In this document: positions 55,703 through 63,724 of the stretch, piece by piece
How the letters are laid out: each line of letters opens with the position of its first letter
Numbering within the stretch: position 1 is the first letter of the stretch
NCBI GenBank assembly: GCA_002700305.1
Contig: PACZ01000024.1
Coordinates: forward strand, 1-64,000
DNA: 64,000 bases
Direction: 5' to 3'
DNA from: Hyphomonas sp.
GTDB lineage: Bacteria > Pseudomonadota > Alphaproteobacteria > Caulobacterales > Hyphomonadaceae
The notes under the pieces: model-generated
The model's input: only the letters and a program-made list of their open reading frames with translations
What the model was told of the DNA's origin: nothing
The model's database searches: none
Made by a program: the position numbers and the translations under genes

Positions 55703-56739
55703 TGGCCAAGGCCTGCATCCTCAGTGTTTCTGGCCCCGTCCTGACTCCGGGCGAGGCAGCCCTGTTTCGGGCACAGAACCCGTGGGGCGTGATTCTGATG
55801 GGCCGGTCCTGTGTCTCGCGGGATCAGGTGCGCAGGCTCGTGGCCGACATTTGGGATGCCACAGGCCGCGAGACGCTGATCTTCATTGACCAGGAAGGTG
55901 GCCGTGTGGCCCGCCTGAAGGCGCCCGAATGGCCCCTGTTTCCGCGCGGGGCAGATTATGCAGCGATCTATGAGAAAGATCCGGAGCTTGGCCGGGAAGC
56001 CTGCTGGCTGGGCCACCGGCTGATCGCTTCTGAGCTCGCAAACCTGTCGATCCATGCCGATTGTGCACCAGTGGTCGACCTGCCGGTTCCCGGGGCGCAT
56101 GACGTCATCGGCGACAGGGCGTTCGGAACAGAGCCAGCGCAGGCAGCAGACCTCGCTAACGCGGCGATGTCGGGTCTGCATGCTGGCGGCGTAGCCAGCG
56201 TGATCAAACATATTCCGGGACATGGCCGGTCCATGTCGGACAGCCATCTGGAGCTGCCGCGCGTGACAGCGGGCGACAATGAGCTGTCGAAGGACTTCGA
56301 GGCTTTCTCCCGCGTTGCGGAGGCCCCGATGGCGATGACGGCGCATATCGCCTACGAGGCTTATGATCCGGGCAAGGCGGCGACTGTTTCGCACTACATG
56401 ATTCAGGAGATCATCCGGGGCCGAATCGGGTTTGATGGGCTCCTTATGACCGATGATCTGGGGATGAAGGCGCTGGGCGGCAGTCTGGCAGACCGCGCGG
56501 CTGCGTCGATCGCGGCCGGCTGCGATGTGCTGCTTCACTGTTCGGGATTCCTCAAGGACGCCGATGAAATCCTCGCGGAGATGACGGAAGTCGCGGAAGC
56601 GGCGCCGGTTCTTGAGGGGCGTGCAGCCGAGCGCGCCGCAGCAGCGGATGCGATTGCCAGCCAGGCTGAGCCCATCGAAGCGGCGCGTGCGTGGCAGCGT
56701 TTCCATGAGTTTTTCCCCGATAGCGGGGCGAAGGCATGA
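55702..56739 (+). CDS. nagZ: Beta-N-acetylhexosaminidase NagZ (GH3)
   Basis: Cytoplasmic peptidoglycan-recycling enzyme that removes GlcNAc from anhydromuropeptides. 345 residues with a GTG start. DQEGGRVARLKAPEWPLFP near 55, the catalytic loop KHIPGHGRSMSDSHLELP with the His near 174, and the nucleophile Asp in LLMTDDLGMKALGG near 250 are all present. It overlaps scpA by four bases. Confidence 0.95.
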   Translation: MAKACILSVSGPVLTPGEAALFRAQNPWGVILMGRSCVSRDQVRRLVADIWDATGRETLIFIDQEGGRVARLKAPEWPLFPRGADYAAIYEKDPELGREACWLGHRLIASELANLSIHADCAPVVDLPVPGAHDVIGDRAFGTEPAQAADLANAAMSGLHAGGVASVIKHIPGHGRSMSDSHLELPRVTAGDNELSKDFEAFSRVAEAPMAMTAHIAYEAYDPGKAATVSHYMIQEIIRGRIGFDGLLMTDDLGMKALGGSLADRAAASIAAGCDVLLHCSGFLKDADEILAEMTEVAEAAPVLEGRAAERAAAADAIASQAEPIEAARAWQRFHEFFPDSGAKA

Positions 56740-57569
56740 GCACCGACGCCCTCACCATGGAAACCCTCTCGTCCGACATGGAAGAGGCGGACCTCCAGGA
56801 CATTTTCCGGGTCGATGTCGGCGGCTATGAGGGCCCCTTGCACCTGTTGCTGGAACTCGCCCGGCGCCAGAAGGTGGATCTTCTCCATCTCTCCATGCTG
56901 GATCTTGCCGAGCAATATCTTGTTTTCATTGAAGATGCGAAAAAGCGCCGGATGGACCTGGCAGCAGATTACCTGCTGATGGCGTCATGGCTGGCTTTCA
57001 TGAAGTCGCGCCTTCTGCTGCCCAAGCCGGAAAAAATCGAGGAAGACGAGCCGACCGGTGAAGAGATGGCGGCGCGTCTCGCTTTCCGTCTCAAACGCCT
57101 CGATGCCATGCGCGATGCGGTGAAAGAGCTGCAGAACGGCCCGATCCTGGACAATGTCGTGTTCCTGCGCGGCACACCGGAACAGCCGAAAGTAATCCGC
57201 CACACCGAATGGAATGCCAGCCTGTATGAACTCACACAGGCCTTCGGGACCATCCGCGACCGCCGCGAGAAAGAGCGTCCGCATGTGATCGAGCAGCAGA
57301 TGGTTCTGCCGCTGGAACTCGCTCGCACCACGCTCAGGCAGCTGAGAGGACAGCTCTCACAGTGGTCTTCGCTTGACGAGATCAGCCTGACCATGACGGA
57401 TGTGGACCCGGAACTGCCAACACGGTCTGTGACGGCCAGCGTGTTTTCAGCGGCGCTCGAGCTTGTCCGCGATGGCGAGGTCGATGTCCGGCAGGACACG
57501 CATTTTGCGCCGCTGTACCTGCGCAATGCGCAAGCCGACCCGCAAGGGGGTAGCCATGCAGATGTTTGA
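56736..57569 (+). CDS. scpA: Segregation and condensation protein A
   Basis: Kleisin subunit of the SMC-ScpAB condensin. 277 residues with the usual N-terminal FRVDVGGYEGPLHLLLELAR and LDLAEQYLVFIEDAKKRRMD, then DYLLMASWLAFMKSRLLLP. The C-terminal winged-helix that contacts SMC is present. An N-terminal acidic tail of about 25 residues precedes the domain. Its end overlaps the scpB start by 14 bases. Confidence 0.94.
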   Translation: MSTDALTMETLSSDMEEADLQDIFRVDVGGYEGPLHLLLELARRQKVDLLHLSMLDLAEQYLVFIEDAKKRRMDLAADYLLMASWLAFMKSRLLLPKPEKIEEDEPTGEEMAARLAFRLKRLDAMRDAVKELQNGPILDNVVFLRGTPEQPKVIRHTEWNASLYELTQAFGTIRDRREKERPHVIEQQMVLPLELARTTLRQLRGQLSQWSSLDEISLTMTDVDPELPTRSVTASVFSAALELVRDGEVDVRQDTHFAPLYLRNAQADPQGGSHADV

Positions 57570-58590
57570 GAAGATTGAAATGAACGACGAAACGCCAGCC
57601 GACAAAAAGCCGAGCGCGGTCACGCAGCTCGCTCTGGCATTCCGGCGCTCCGAAGAGTCTCTGCACGACGACATGACTGAGGCGCTGGCCGAAGGCGTGC
57701 GCCGGGCCGAAGCTGTGCTGTTTGCCGCCGGAGAGCCGATGTCGGCCACGCAGATTGCCGAAATCCTGCCGCATGGCGTGGAAGCGGCTGAAGTGCTGAT
57801 GACCCTGCGGGCGCTCTATGTGAACCGCGGCGTGAACCTTGTCGAAGTGGCAGGCAAGTGGCGGTTCCAGACCGCGCAGGATTTGTCTTACCTGTTTGTG
57901 GAGGAGCGTCAGGTCCAGAAGAAGCTGAGCCAGGCTGCGCTCGAGACCCTGGCAATTATCGCTTACGGACAACCTGTAACGCGCGCCGAGATCGAAGCTG
58001 TACGGGGTGTTGCGGTCTCCAAGGCAGTCATCGACACGCTGATGGAAACCGGTTGGATCAAGATCAAGGGGCGCCGCAAGACGCCGGGTCAGCCACTGAC
58101 CTATGGGACGACAGACGCGTTCCTGGAGCATTTCGGCCTCGAAAGCCTTGGCACGTTGCCGGGAAAGGCCGATCTCGAAGCGGAAGGTCTCTTGTCGGAT
58201 GTTATTCCGGCTGGCTTCCAGATGCCGGACGAAGAAGCGCTCAGCGAAGAAGAGCTTCTGGTCGATGCGGGCGGCGACACCGAAGAGATCGAATCCTTCG
58301 TGACAGACTTCATGGATGATGGGGCAGAAGAAGAGGCCTCTGCGGAACCCGAGCCGGATGACGTTGTCGCTGTGGAACCCGCTGCGGATGCATCTGAACC
58401 CGTTGAGGCCGACGAAGACGACGATGATGGCGAAGGCATCAGCGTGTTTGCCTATACGCGCGCGCCCGTTCGCTCGGTGGAAGATGAAGACGAGTTCGAC
58501 CGCGACGACATCAAGGCCGCGGTGATGCGGCTCCGCAAGGAAGAGCGGACACCGGAGCAGCCCATTTCCAAGTGGCGCGACGACGAATAG
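57556..58590 (+). CDS. scpB: Segregation and condensation protein B with acidic C-terminal extension
   Basis: Winged-helix subunit of the SMC complex. 344 residues from ATG 57556, which has AAGGGGG five bases upstream inside scpA. EGVRRAEAVLFAAGEPMSA and ALETLAIIAYGQPVTRAEIE, EAVRGVAVSKAVIDTLMETG and GRRKTPGQPLTYGTTDAFL are ScpB signatures. The typical ScpB ends near residue 200; the last 130 residues are a strongly acidic, probably disordered tail rich in Glu and Asp. The stop abuts the convergent DUF1287 stop. Confidence 0.93.
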   Translation: MQMFEKIEMNDETPADKKPSAVTQLALAFRRSEESLHDDMTEALAEGVRRAEAVLFAAGEPMSATQIAEILPHGVEAAEVLMTLRALYVNRGVNLVEVAGKWRFQTAQDLSYLFVEERQVQKKLSQAALETLAIIAYGQPVTRAEIEAVRGVAVSKAVIDTLMETGWIKIKGRRKTPGQPLTYGTTDAFLEHFGLESLGTLPGKADLEAEGLLSDVIPAGFQMPDEEALSEEELLVDAGGDTEEIESFVTDFMDDGAEEEASAEPEPDDVVAVEPAADASEPVEADEDDDDGEGISVFAYTRAPVRSVEDEDEFDRDDIKAAVMRLRKEERTPEQPISKWRDDE

Positions 58591-59193
58591 TCAGGCGCTG
58601 ACTTCGTACCGGAAGCGGCGCTCGTCCTGGAACATGCCGAGGATGTCCTCTTCCTGAGTTCCACCGCCGATATTGTGGATCACATAAGGATGGCCGTCCG
58701 GCGTCAGTCTATCTGACACGATGCCAATATGCGGCAGGCGCCCACCGAGGCGCATCGTGTACAGATCACCCGGGTTCCAGCCGTCGAGTGTGGCGGGCAG
58801 GGGCAGATCGGCGCCCCGTCTTTCGAAGAAGCGCTCAAGGTTCGGGACGCGGCGATGATCGATATTCCGGTCAGGACGGCTGAGGCCCCAGATGGCGGGA
58901 TAGTCCGCAAACGCCGTTTTCATGTCCTCATGGACGAGCTTCTGCAGGTCGACATCGAAGGCATCCCGATAGGCGCGGATGACGACGTCGGTGCAGACAC
59001 CGGTTGAGCGGTCGACATCGCCCATGGGGTAGTCCAGGCGGACATAGGCGCCGTTATAGCTTCGCGTGACACCGATCTGGTCCCGGGCCGCTTTTGACAG
59101 GCGCGCGGGGAAAGGCAGCGCCCGCTCGCCGAATGTTTTCGGCAGGAGCGGAAGCGCCAAAGTCGTTGCAAGCATGGATCGGCGCGTCTGCAT
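58591..59193 (-). CDS. DUF1287 exported protein (NlpC/P60-like)
   Basis: A 200-residue protein of the DUF1287 family, thought to be related to NlpC/P60 cysteine peptidases. A Tat-like signal (TRRSMLATTLALPLL) is at the N-terminus. The candidate catalytic Cys is in RSTGVCTDVVIRAYRDA, His in LPHIGIVSDR and another in VIHNIGGGTQEED. A cell-wall role is plausible but unproven. It is convergent and directly adjacent to scpB. Confidence 0.82.
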   Translation of the reverse strand: MQTRRSMLATTLALPLLPKTFGERALPFPARLSKAARDQIGVTRSYNGAYVRLDYPMGDVDRSTGVCTDVVIRAYRDAFDVDLQKLVHEDMKTAFADYPAIWGLSRPDRNIDHRRVPNLERFFERRGADLPLPATLDGWNPGDLYTMRLGGRLPHIGIVSDRLTPDGHPYVIHNIGGGTQEEDILGMFQDERRFRYEVSA

Positions 59194-59236
59194 GCACCGA
59201 TCAGATCATCCGGTTCCGGCAGGAATACGGCGAAAT

Positions 59237-59908
59237 CTAGAAACCGTGGAATTCTGCAATTTCGTCGATGTCGGCGCGTTCGGCCCTCAGCGTGTTGACC
59301 GGATGGGATGGGTCCGGTTTGCCGACGGCGACACCGCACCAGATCATCTCTGTCGGGGCGAGATTGAAATGCTCCTTCAGGGCGGGGCGCAGCACGCCCC
59401 AGCATTCCTGGAAACAGGTGCCCCATCCGCGTTCCTCGGCCAGCAGGGCGAGGGTCTGCAGGTACATCCCTGCGTGACCCCATTGGCCGTGCCCCATGCG
59501 CTCATCGATGACGAGGAAGAGGGCCAGCGGTGCGCCGAAGAAACGGAAGTTGTTGCTGAACCAGGCGAGGCGCGCAGCCCGGTCCTCGCGCGGGATATCG
59601 AGGGCTTCGTACATCATCTCGCCCACGCGCCGGCGGCGGGCTTCGTACGGCTCCCACAGGTCTTTCGGGTAGATCGGCCGGTCAGTCTTCTGCCCGCGCG
59701 GATCAGCGGCAAGGATCGGTGCAGCCATGGCGATGACGTCGTCCTTCGCCTGTCCGGTTACGGCGATTGTGCGCCAGGGCTGGACGTTGCCGCCGGACGG
59801 CGCACGCTGGGCCTGGGTCAGCCACTCGCGGACTTCAGCTTCAGGGAGCGGGTCGGGCAGAAAGGCGCGGGTCGAGATGCGCTGGTCGACTGCTGTGGAA
59901 ACGTCCAT
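59237..59908 (-). CDS. Nitroreductase family protein
   Basis: FMN-dependent NAD(P)H oxidoreductase of the nitroreductase fold, 223 residues. RISTRAFLPDPLPEAEVREW and RAPSGGNVQPWRTIAV carry the FMN-binding Arg and Ser/Asn; MYLQTLALLAEERGWGTCFQ and CGVAVGKPDPSHPVNTLR are typical later segments. Its ribosome binding site, GGGAGG, sits in the 3' arm of a 12-pair hairpin directly before UUUUUC-AUG, so translation or transcription from upstream is probably limited. The physiological substrate is unknown. The gene is downstream of the P450 gene. Confidence 0.88.
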   Translation of the reverse strand: MDVSTAVDQRISTRAFLPDPLPEAEVREWLTQAQRAPSGGNVQPWRTIAVTGQAKDDVIAMAAPILAADPRGQKTDRPIYPKDLWEPYEARRRRVGEMMYEALDIPREDRAARLAWFSNNFRFFGAPLALFLVIDERMGHGQWGHAGMYLQTLALLAEERGWGTCFQECWGVLRPALKEHFNLAPTEMIWCGVAVGKPDPSHPVNTLRAERADIDEIAEFHGF

Positions 59909-59909
59909 G

Positions 59910-59941
59910 AAAAAACCTCCCGTCAGGATCTGACGGGAGGT
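59910..59941 (-). terminator. Terminator-like hairpin containing the nitroreductase ribosome binding site
   Basis: Read on the minus strand: ACCTCCCGTCAG, loop ATC, CTGACGGGAGGT, then TTTTTC and the ATG at 59908. The 12-pair stem is perfect and the U-run is in the right place for an intrinsic terminator of the P450 gene, while GGGAGG in the right arm is the only Shine-Dalgarno sequence of the next gene. Confidence 0.85.
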
Positions 59942-59986
59942 CTAACGGCTTATCGCCGGGTCAGCCAACAGGCTTCTTGCCCGGGC

Positions 59987-61321
59987 CTATTTCTTCGGGT
60001 GCAGGATCACCGGCATCCAGGTGTAACCGTGGACGAAGGCGCCGGCCGTGTAGGAGGGCTCATCCAGCACTTCGATGTGCTCGAAACGCTCCATCAGTTC
60101 CTGCCACAGGATCTGCAGCTGCAGTTCGCCGAGGCGGTTACCGACGCAGCGGTGGATGCCGAAGCCGAAGGACAGGTGACGGCGGGCATCGGCGCGGTCG
60201 ATGATGTAATCGTTCGGTTTGTCCCAGAATTTTTCATCGCGGTTACCCGAGATATACCACATGGCGATCTGCTCACCTTTCTTGATGAGCTTGTCGCGGA
60301 GCTGGACGTCTTCCAGTGCTGTACGGCGCATGAAGGCCAGCGGCGTTTGCCAGCGGATCGTCTCGGACACCATGTTAGGGATCAGGGACAGGTCGCCTTT
60401 CAGCTTCTCGTACTGTTCCGGATACTTGTTCAGCGCGTAGACAGACGCCGTCATCGTGTTCCGGGTCGTGTCGTTGCCGCCGACGATCAGCAGGATCACG
60501 TTGCCGAGCAATTCCATCGGCGTCATGTTCTTGGTCTTCTCACCGTGAGCCAGAAGGCTCATCAGGTCGTTCTGCTGCGGAATGGCCTGGCGTTCCTGGA
60601 AGATGCCCATGAACGTCGTCAGGCACTCCATCATTTCCTGGCGCCACTGATCTTCGCCGCCCGGGCAGATGTCCGGGTTGTTCATGTTCGTGGATACGTC
60701 CGACCAGCGGGTCAGCTGGCGGCGGTTCTCGAACGGGAAGTCGAACAGGGTGGCGAGCATCATCGTGGTCAGCTCGATCGAGACCTTGTCGACCCAGTCA
60801 AACGGCTCGCCGACCGGCAGGCTGTCCAGCAGGCCCTGGGTCCGCGAGCGGATGAGGGGCTCGTACTCTTTGAGCATGTTCGGTGCGACAGCCGGCTGAA
60901 CGGTCTTGCGCTGTTCGGAATGGCGCGGCTCATCCATGGCGATGAACATCGGCATCTCGAAGTCTTCGAGCGGTTGGCCGAGCGTGATGCCGCCATGCTC
61001 CCAGCTGGAAGAGAAGCGCTTGTGGTCGGTGTCGACCGCCATGATGTCTTCGTAAGTCGTGACGGACCAGTAAGGGCCGACGAAGGAATCCGGCGTGTAG
61101 TGCACCGGGTCTTCCTTGCGAAGGCGGTCGAAGCGATCCCACATCTTGTTCTGGCGCCAGATTTCCGGGTCCACCAGATCAAGGGTTTTGATGTCGAGGC
61201 TGGAGGCCGGGGGCACTTCCTCGCCTACGCGGAGATAGCCTTCGTGAAGGGGCTCACGATCTGAAACTTTCGGCCGTTCAAGGGCCGGATGGTCGATGGA
61301 ATGAACTGTATCGGCAGCCAT
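59987..61321 (-). CDS. Cytochrome P450, CYP153 (alkane hydroxylase)-like
   Basis: A soluble class I P450 of 444 residues resembling the CYP153 medium-chain alkane omega-hydroxylases. The I-helix reads LIVGGNDTTRNTMTASV near 278-294, the ExxR motif is Glu320-Arg323 (SETIRWQTPLAFMRR), and the heme loop LSFGFGIHRCVGNRLGELQ has Cys392. FIAMDEPRHSEQRKTV and MWYISGNRDE are typical of CYP153. AAGGAGG precedes the ATG (complement of 61329-61335). No ferredoxin or reductase partner gene is adjacent, so electron donors must be encoded elsewhere. Confidence 0.9.
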   Translation of the reverse strand: MAADTVHSIDHPALERPKVSDREPLHEGYLRVGEEVPPASSLDIKTLDLVDPEIWRQNKMWDRFDRLRKEDPVHYTPDSFVGPYWSVTTYEDIMAVDTDHKRFSSSWEHGGITLGQPLEDFEMPMFIAMDEPRHSEQRKTVQPAVAPNMLKEYEPLIRSRTQGLLDSLPVGEPFDWVDKVSIELTTMMLATLFDFPFENRRQLTRWSDVSTNMNNPDICPGGEDQWRQEMMECLTTFMGIFQERQAIPQQNDLMSLLAHGEKTKNMTPMELLGNVILLIVGGNDTTRNTMTASVYALNKYPEQYEKLKGDLSLIPNMVSETIRWQTPLAFMRRTALEDVQLRDKLIKKGEQIAMWYISGNRDEKFWDKPNDYIIDRADARRHLSFGFGIHRCVGNRLGELQLQILWQELMERFEHIEVLDEPSYTAGAFVHGYTWMPVILHPKK

Positions 61322-61381
61322 ATTATATCCTCCTTATGCCGGTCTCCCTAGGCACCGGTCTGCTCGCTTGAGACGTGTATA

Positions 61382-61407
61382 TCATGGTCATTTTGAAAAA
61401 ACCATGA
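61382..61407. promoter_or_regulatory. Inverted repeat upstream of the P450 gene
   Basis: TCATGGT (61382-61388) and ACCATGA (61401-61407) form perfect arms 12 bases apart, about 61 bases before the P450 ATG. The right arm overlaps the DUF2244 terminator hairpin. An operator for alkane or fatty-acid responsive control is possible. Confidence 0.35.
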
Positions 61408-61419
61408 CGCTCGCGTCAT
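61396..61419 (-). terminator. Probable terminator of the DUF2244 gene
   Basis: On the minus strand a perfect palindrome ATGACGCGAGCGTCAT is followed by GG and TTTTTT, and preceded by AAAAA, so it could act in both directions. It lies 3 bases from the DUF2244 stop. The 16-base palindrome could equally be a protein binding site. Confidence 0.55.
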
Positions 61420-61421
61420 TT

Positions 61422-61910
61422 TTATGCGATGTGGCGTTCAAGTCGCGCCCTGTGGAGCGCTGTTTTCATGGCATCGGCGAGGGATTTCCGCTCCGGCACC
61501 GTCAGGAACCTTCCGATGACCCAGCCAGTGCGGCCATGTTCAATGCGCAGCGACGAATCAGGCCGGAGGGGCTCATCCAGTTCGACGCGGGCAAATCCGG
61601 CGGGGACACTGACGCGTTTTTCGGTGCCATTTGCTTTGCGATGCATCATGTCGACGCTGCTGGCGGTAATGCGGATTCGTGTTTCTTCGCGCTGTTTGCG
61701 GAAGGACCAGCGGAACGCGAACCAGATGGCGAGGGCATCCAGGCCAAAAAATCCGATTACCGGAACGGCGCCCATGGACAGGAAGGCCATGCCTGTGACG
61801 AAGCTGACGACGCCGACAATGGCCATGACAATCGTGAAACCGCGTTCCGACAAGGAGCGGTTTGGCGTCAGAAGCGCGTCAAAATAGATGATTTCATCTG
61901 TATCAGGCAT
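61422..61910 (-). CDS. DUF2244 integral membrane protein
   Basis: A 162-residue protein of the DUF2244 family with two adjacent transmembrane helices (about 25-65, GFTIVMAIVGVVSFVTGMAF and GAVPVIGFFGLDALAIWFAF) and a C-terminal beta-rich cytoplasmic part ending in SLADAMKTALHRA. The family is common in alphaproteobacteria and of unknown function. ATG 61910 is used; an in-frame TTG at 61919 is possible. nth is divergent with 58 bases between starts, as often seen in relatives. Confidence 0.85.
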   Translation of the reverse strand: MPDTDEIIYFDALLTPNRSLSERGFTIVMAIVGVVSFVTGMAFLSMGAVPVIGFFGLDALAIWFAFRWSFRKQREETRIRITASSVDMMHRKANGTEKRVSVPAGFARVELDEPLRPDSSLRIEHGRTGWVIGRFLTVPERKSLADAMKTALHRARLERHIA

Positions 61911-61968
61911 CAGGAACAATACTTATCACGCTCTTGCCCCGCCGGAAGCGGCCTGACAGACAAATTGC

Positions 61969-62715
61969 ATGACCGAATCGCCGCAGAAGAAACCCGCTCG
62001 CAAACCCGCCAGAAAGCGGGCTCCGCGTACGCTCGGGCCAGAGAAGACAGAGAAAATCTTCGCCGCGCTGGCGCATGACCGGCCGGACCCGAAGACGGAA
62101 CTTGAATATTCGGATCCGTTCACGCTTCTGGTGGCCGTCGCGCTCTCGGCCCAGGCGACCGATGTCGGTGTGAACAAGGCGACGCGAAAACTGTTCGCCA
62201 TTGCCGATACGCCGGAAAAGATGCTGGCGCTGGGCGAGGACGGCGTTGCCGAACACATCAAGACGATCGGCCTCTGGCGGAACAAGGCCAAGAACGTGAT
62301 CGCCCTCAGCCAGAAGATCCTGGACGATTTTGGCGGGGAGGTACCGCGGACCCGGGATGAGCTGACGACCCTGCCGGGTGTCGGCCGCAAGACAGCCAAT
62401 GTCGTCATGAATGAGGTGTTCGGCGAACCGACCATTGCCGTCGATACCCACATCTTCCGTGTGTCGAACCGGACGGGGCTGGCCCCCGGCAAGACGCCGG
62501 ATGAAGTCGAGGCAGGTCTGGAGCGGGTCACGCCTGCGGAGTGGAAGAAGGGCGCGCATCACTGGCTGATCCTGCACGGCCGCTACGTCTGCAAGGCGCG
62601 GACACCGGAGTGCTGGCGGTGCGTGATCGCGGAGTGGTGCAAGTACACGCCGAAAACACCGGATCCAGCCAGCGTTTCCGCGCTGGGCCCGAAGGCGCCT
62701 AAAAAGAAAAAATAG
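61969..62715 (+). CDS. nth: Endonuclease III
   Basis: Base-excision repair DNA glycosylase and AP lyase with a [4Fe-4S] cluster. 248 residues, with a Lys/Arg-rich N-terminus. The helix-hairpin-helix LPGVGRKTANVVMNE near 132, catalytic Lys at its edge and Asp in IAVDTHIFRVSN near 152, and cluster Cys in CKARTPECWRCVIAEWC near 205-221. The C-terminus ends in KKKK. Normal length apart from the tails. Confidence 0.96.
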   Translation: MTESPQKKPARKPARKRAPRTLGPEKTEKIFAALAHDRPDPKTELEYSDPFTLLVAVALSAQATDVGVNKATRKLFAIADTPEKMLALGEDGVAEHIKTIGLWRNKAKNVIALSQKILDDFGGEVPRTRDELTTLPGVGRKTANVVMNEVFGEPTIAVDTHIFRVSNRTGLAPGKTPDEVEAGLERVTPAEWKKGAHHWLILHGRYVCKARTPECWRCVIAEWCKYTPKTPDPASVSALGPKAPKKKK

Positions 62716-62953
62716 TGTCATCGTCTCCGGGGCCTGCAATCGTGCGTGCCTGGATGGCCGGATTGTGACGCAGAATACATCCGGCCACGGAGGTGTCGGA
62801 TGACTTTCTTTTTAAGTGCGCATTTACATCAGAATGAGATGTTCAAGAGGGTGGAGAGGCCTTGCGAATCGGCTGCCTCCAGTTCGCCTCATTTTCGCTA
62901 ATCTTGCGTCACGCCGGACGGGGAGAGCGAACGACGTAACAAGGGAAGTGTCG

Positions 62954-63724
62954 ATGAAGTATATTGTCTGTGCGGCTGTGGGCGCCGCTCTCTCGGGATT
63001 TGTTCTGGCCGCGCACGCGGATGACGAACGGGTGGAAGGCTGGTCGGGCGAAGGCGCGCTGAATGCCGGCATGACGAGCGGGAACACCGATACGCGCGAT
63101 GTTGGGCTGACGTTTGATGTCGATCACATCACTGGCAAATGGGACTATGGTTTCCAGGGCCAGGTCGATTATGGCGAACAGGACGGGGTGGAAAGCCGGA
63201 ACCGGGCCTTTCTTGGGGCCAATATCGACTACACGATCAGCGACCGGGTGTTTTCGTTCGCCCGTGCGTCGTACGAAGTCGACCAGTTCACCGGTTTTGA
63301 TAGCCGTTCCTTCGTCGGTGGTGGTCTCGGGTATCGCTTCCTCGGGCTGGACCCTGTGACCTGGGTCGTCCGCGGCGGTCCGGGTGTAAAGATCGATGAG
63401 GTGAAACGCGTCGTGACCGTGGATGACCTTGGCAATCCCCTGATCATTCCGGCAGAAACCGAGACGTCCTTTGGTCTTGTCGGCAAGTCGAAATTTGCCT
63501 GGGCGCTGAACGACAAGGTCGAGCTGTCAAACAATACCGATATTCTTTATGCGTCGGAGTCGACCCAGATCTCCAACGGCCTCGCGCTGACGGCACAGAT
63601 CAATGGCTCGCTTTCGGCCCGTTTCGGCTTCGACACGCGCTACGACACCAACCCGCCGGACGGGTTTGAGTCGACCGATACGGCGACGAAAATCGGCGTT
63701 GTCTACAAATTCGGCGCCCACTAG
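62954..63724 (+). CDS. DUF481 outer-membrane beta-barrel protein (YdiY-like)
   Basis: A 256-residue exported protein. ATG 62954 gives a signal peptide MKYIVCAAVGAALSGFVLAAHA and has AAGGGAAG upstream; the frame opens at 62816. The mature part consists of repeated amphipathic strands (GEGALNAGMTSGNTDTRDVGL, FSFARASYEVD, YRFLGLDPVTWVVRGG) and ends in YKFGAH, as in DUF481 porin-like proteins. Function unknown. The 238-base gap upstream (62716-62953) contains only a weak inverted repeat, TGGCCGGAT / ATCCGGCCA. Its stop overlaps the convergent gene's stop (CTAG). Confidence 0.85.
   Translation: MKYIVCAAVGAALSGFVLAAHADDERVEGWSGEGALNAGMTSGNTDTRDVGLTFDVDHITGKWDYGFQGQVDYGEQDGVESRNRAFLGANIDYTISDRVFSFARASYEVDQFTGFDSRSFVGGGLGYRFLGLDPVTWVVRGGPGVKIDEVKRVVTVDDLGNPLIIPAETETSFGLVGKSKFAWALNDKVELSNNTDILYASESTQISNGLALTAQINGSLSARFGFDTRYDTNPPDGFESTDTATKIGVVYKFGAH

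Noticed and set aside
59066..61264. 732-codon rightward frame opposite the nitroreductase and P450 genes
   Set aside because: It spans two well supported minus-strand genes and their terminator hairpin; no domain signature or start signal.
62755..62787. Terminator after nth (TGGCCGGAT / ATCCGGCCA)
   Set aside because: The arms match but the loop is 15 bases and no U-run follows, so I did not call it a terminator.
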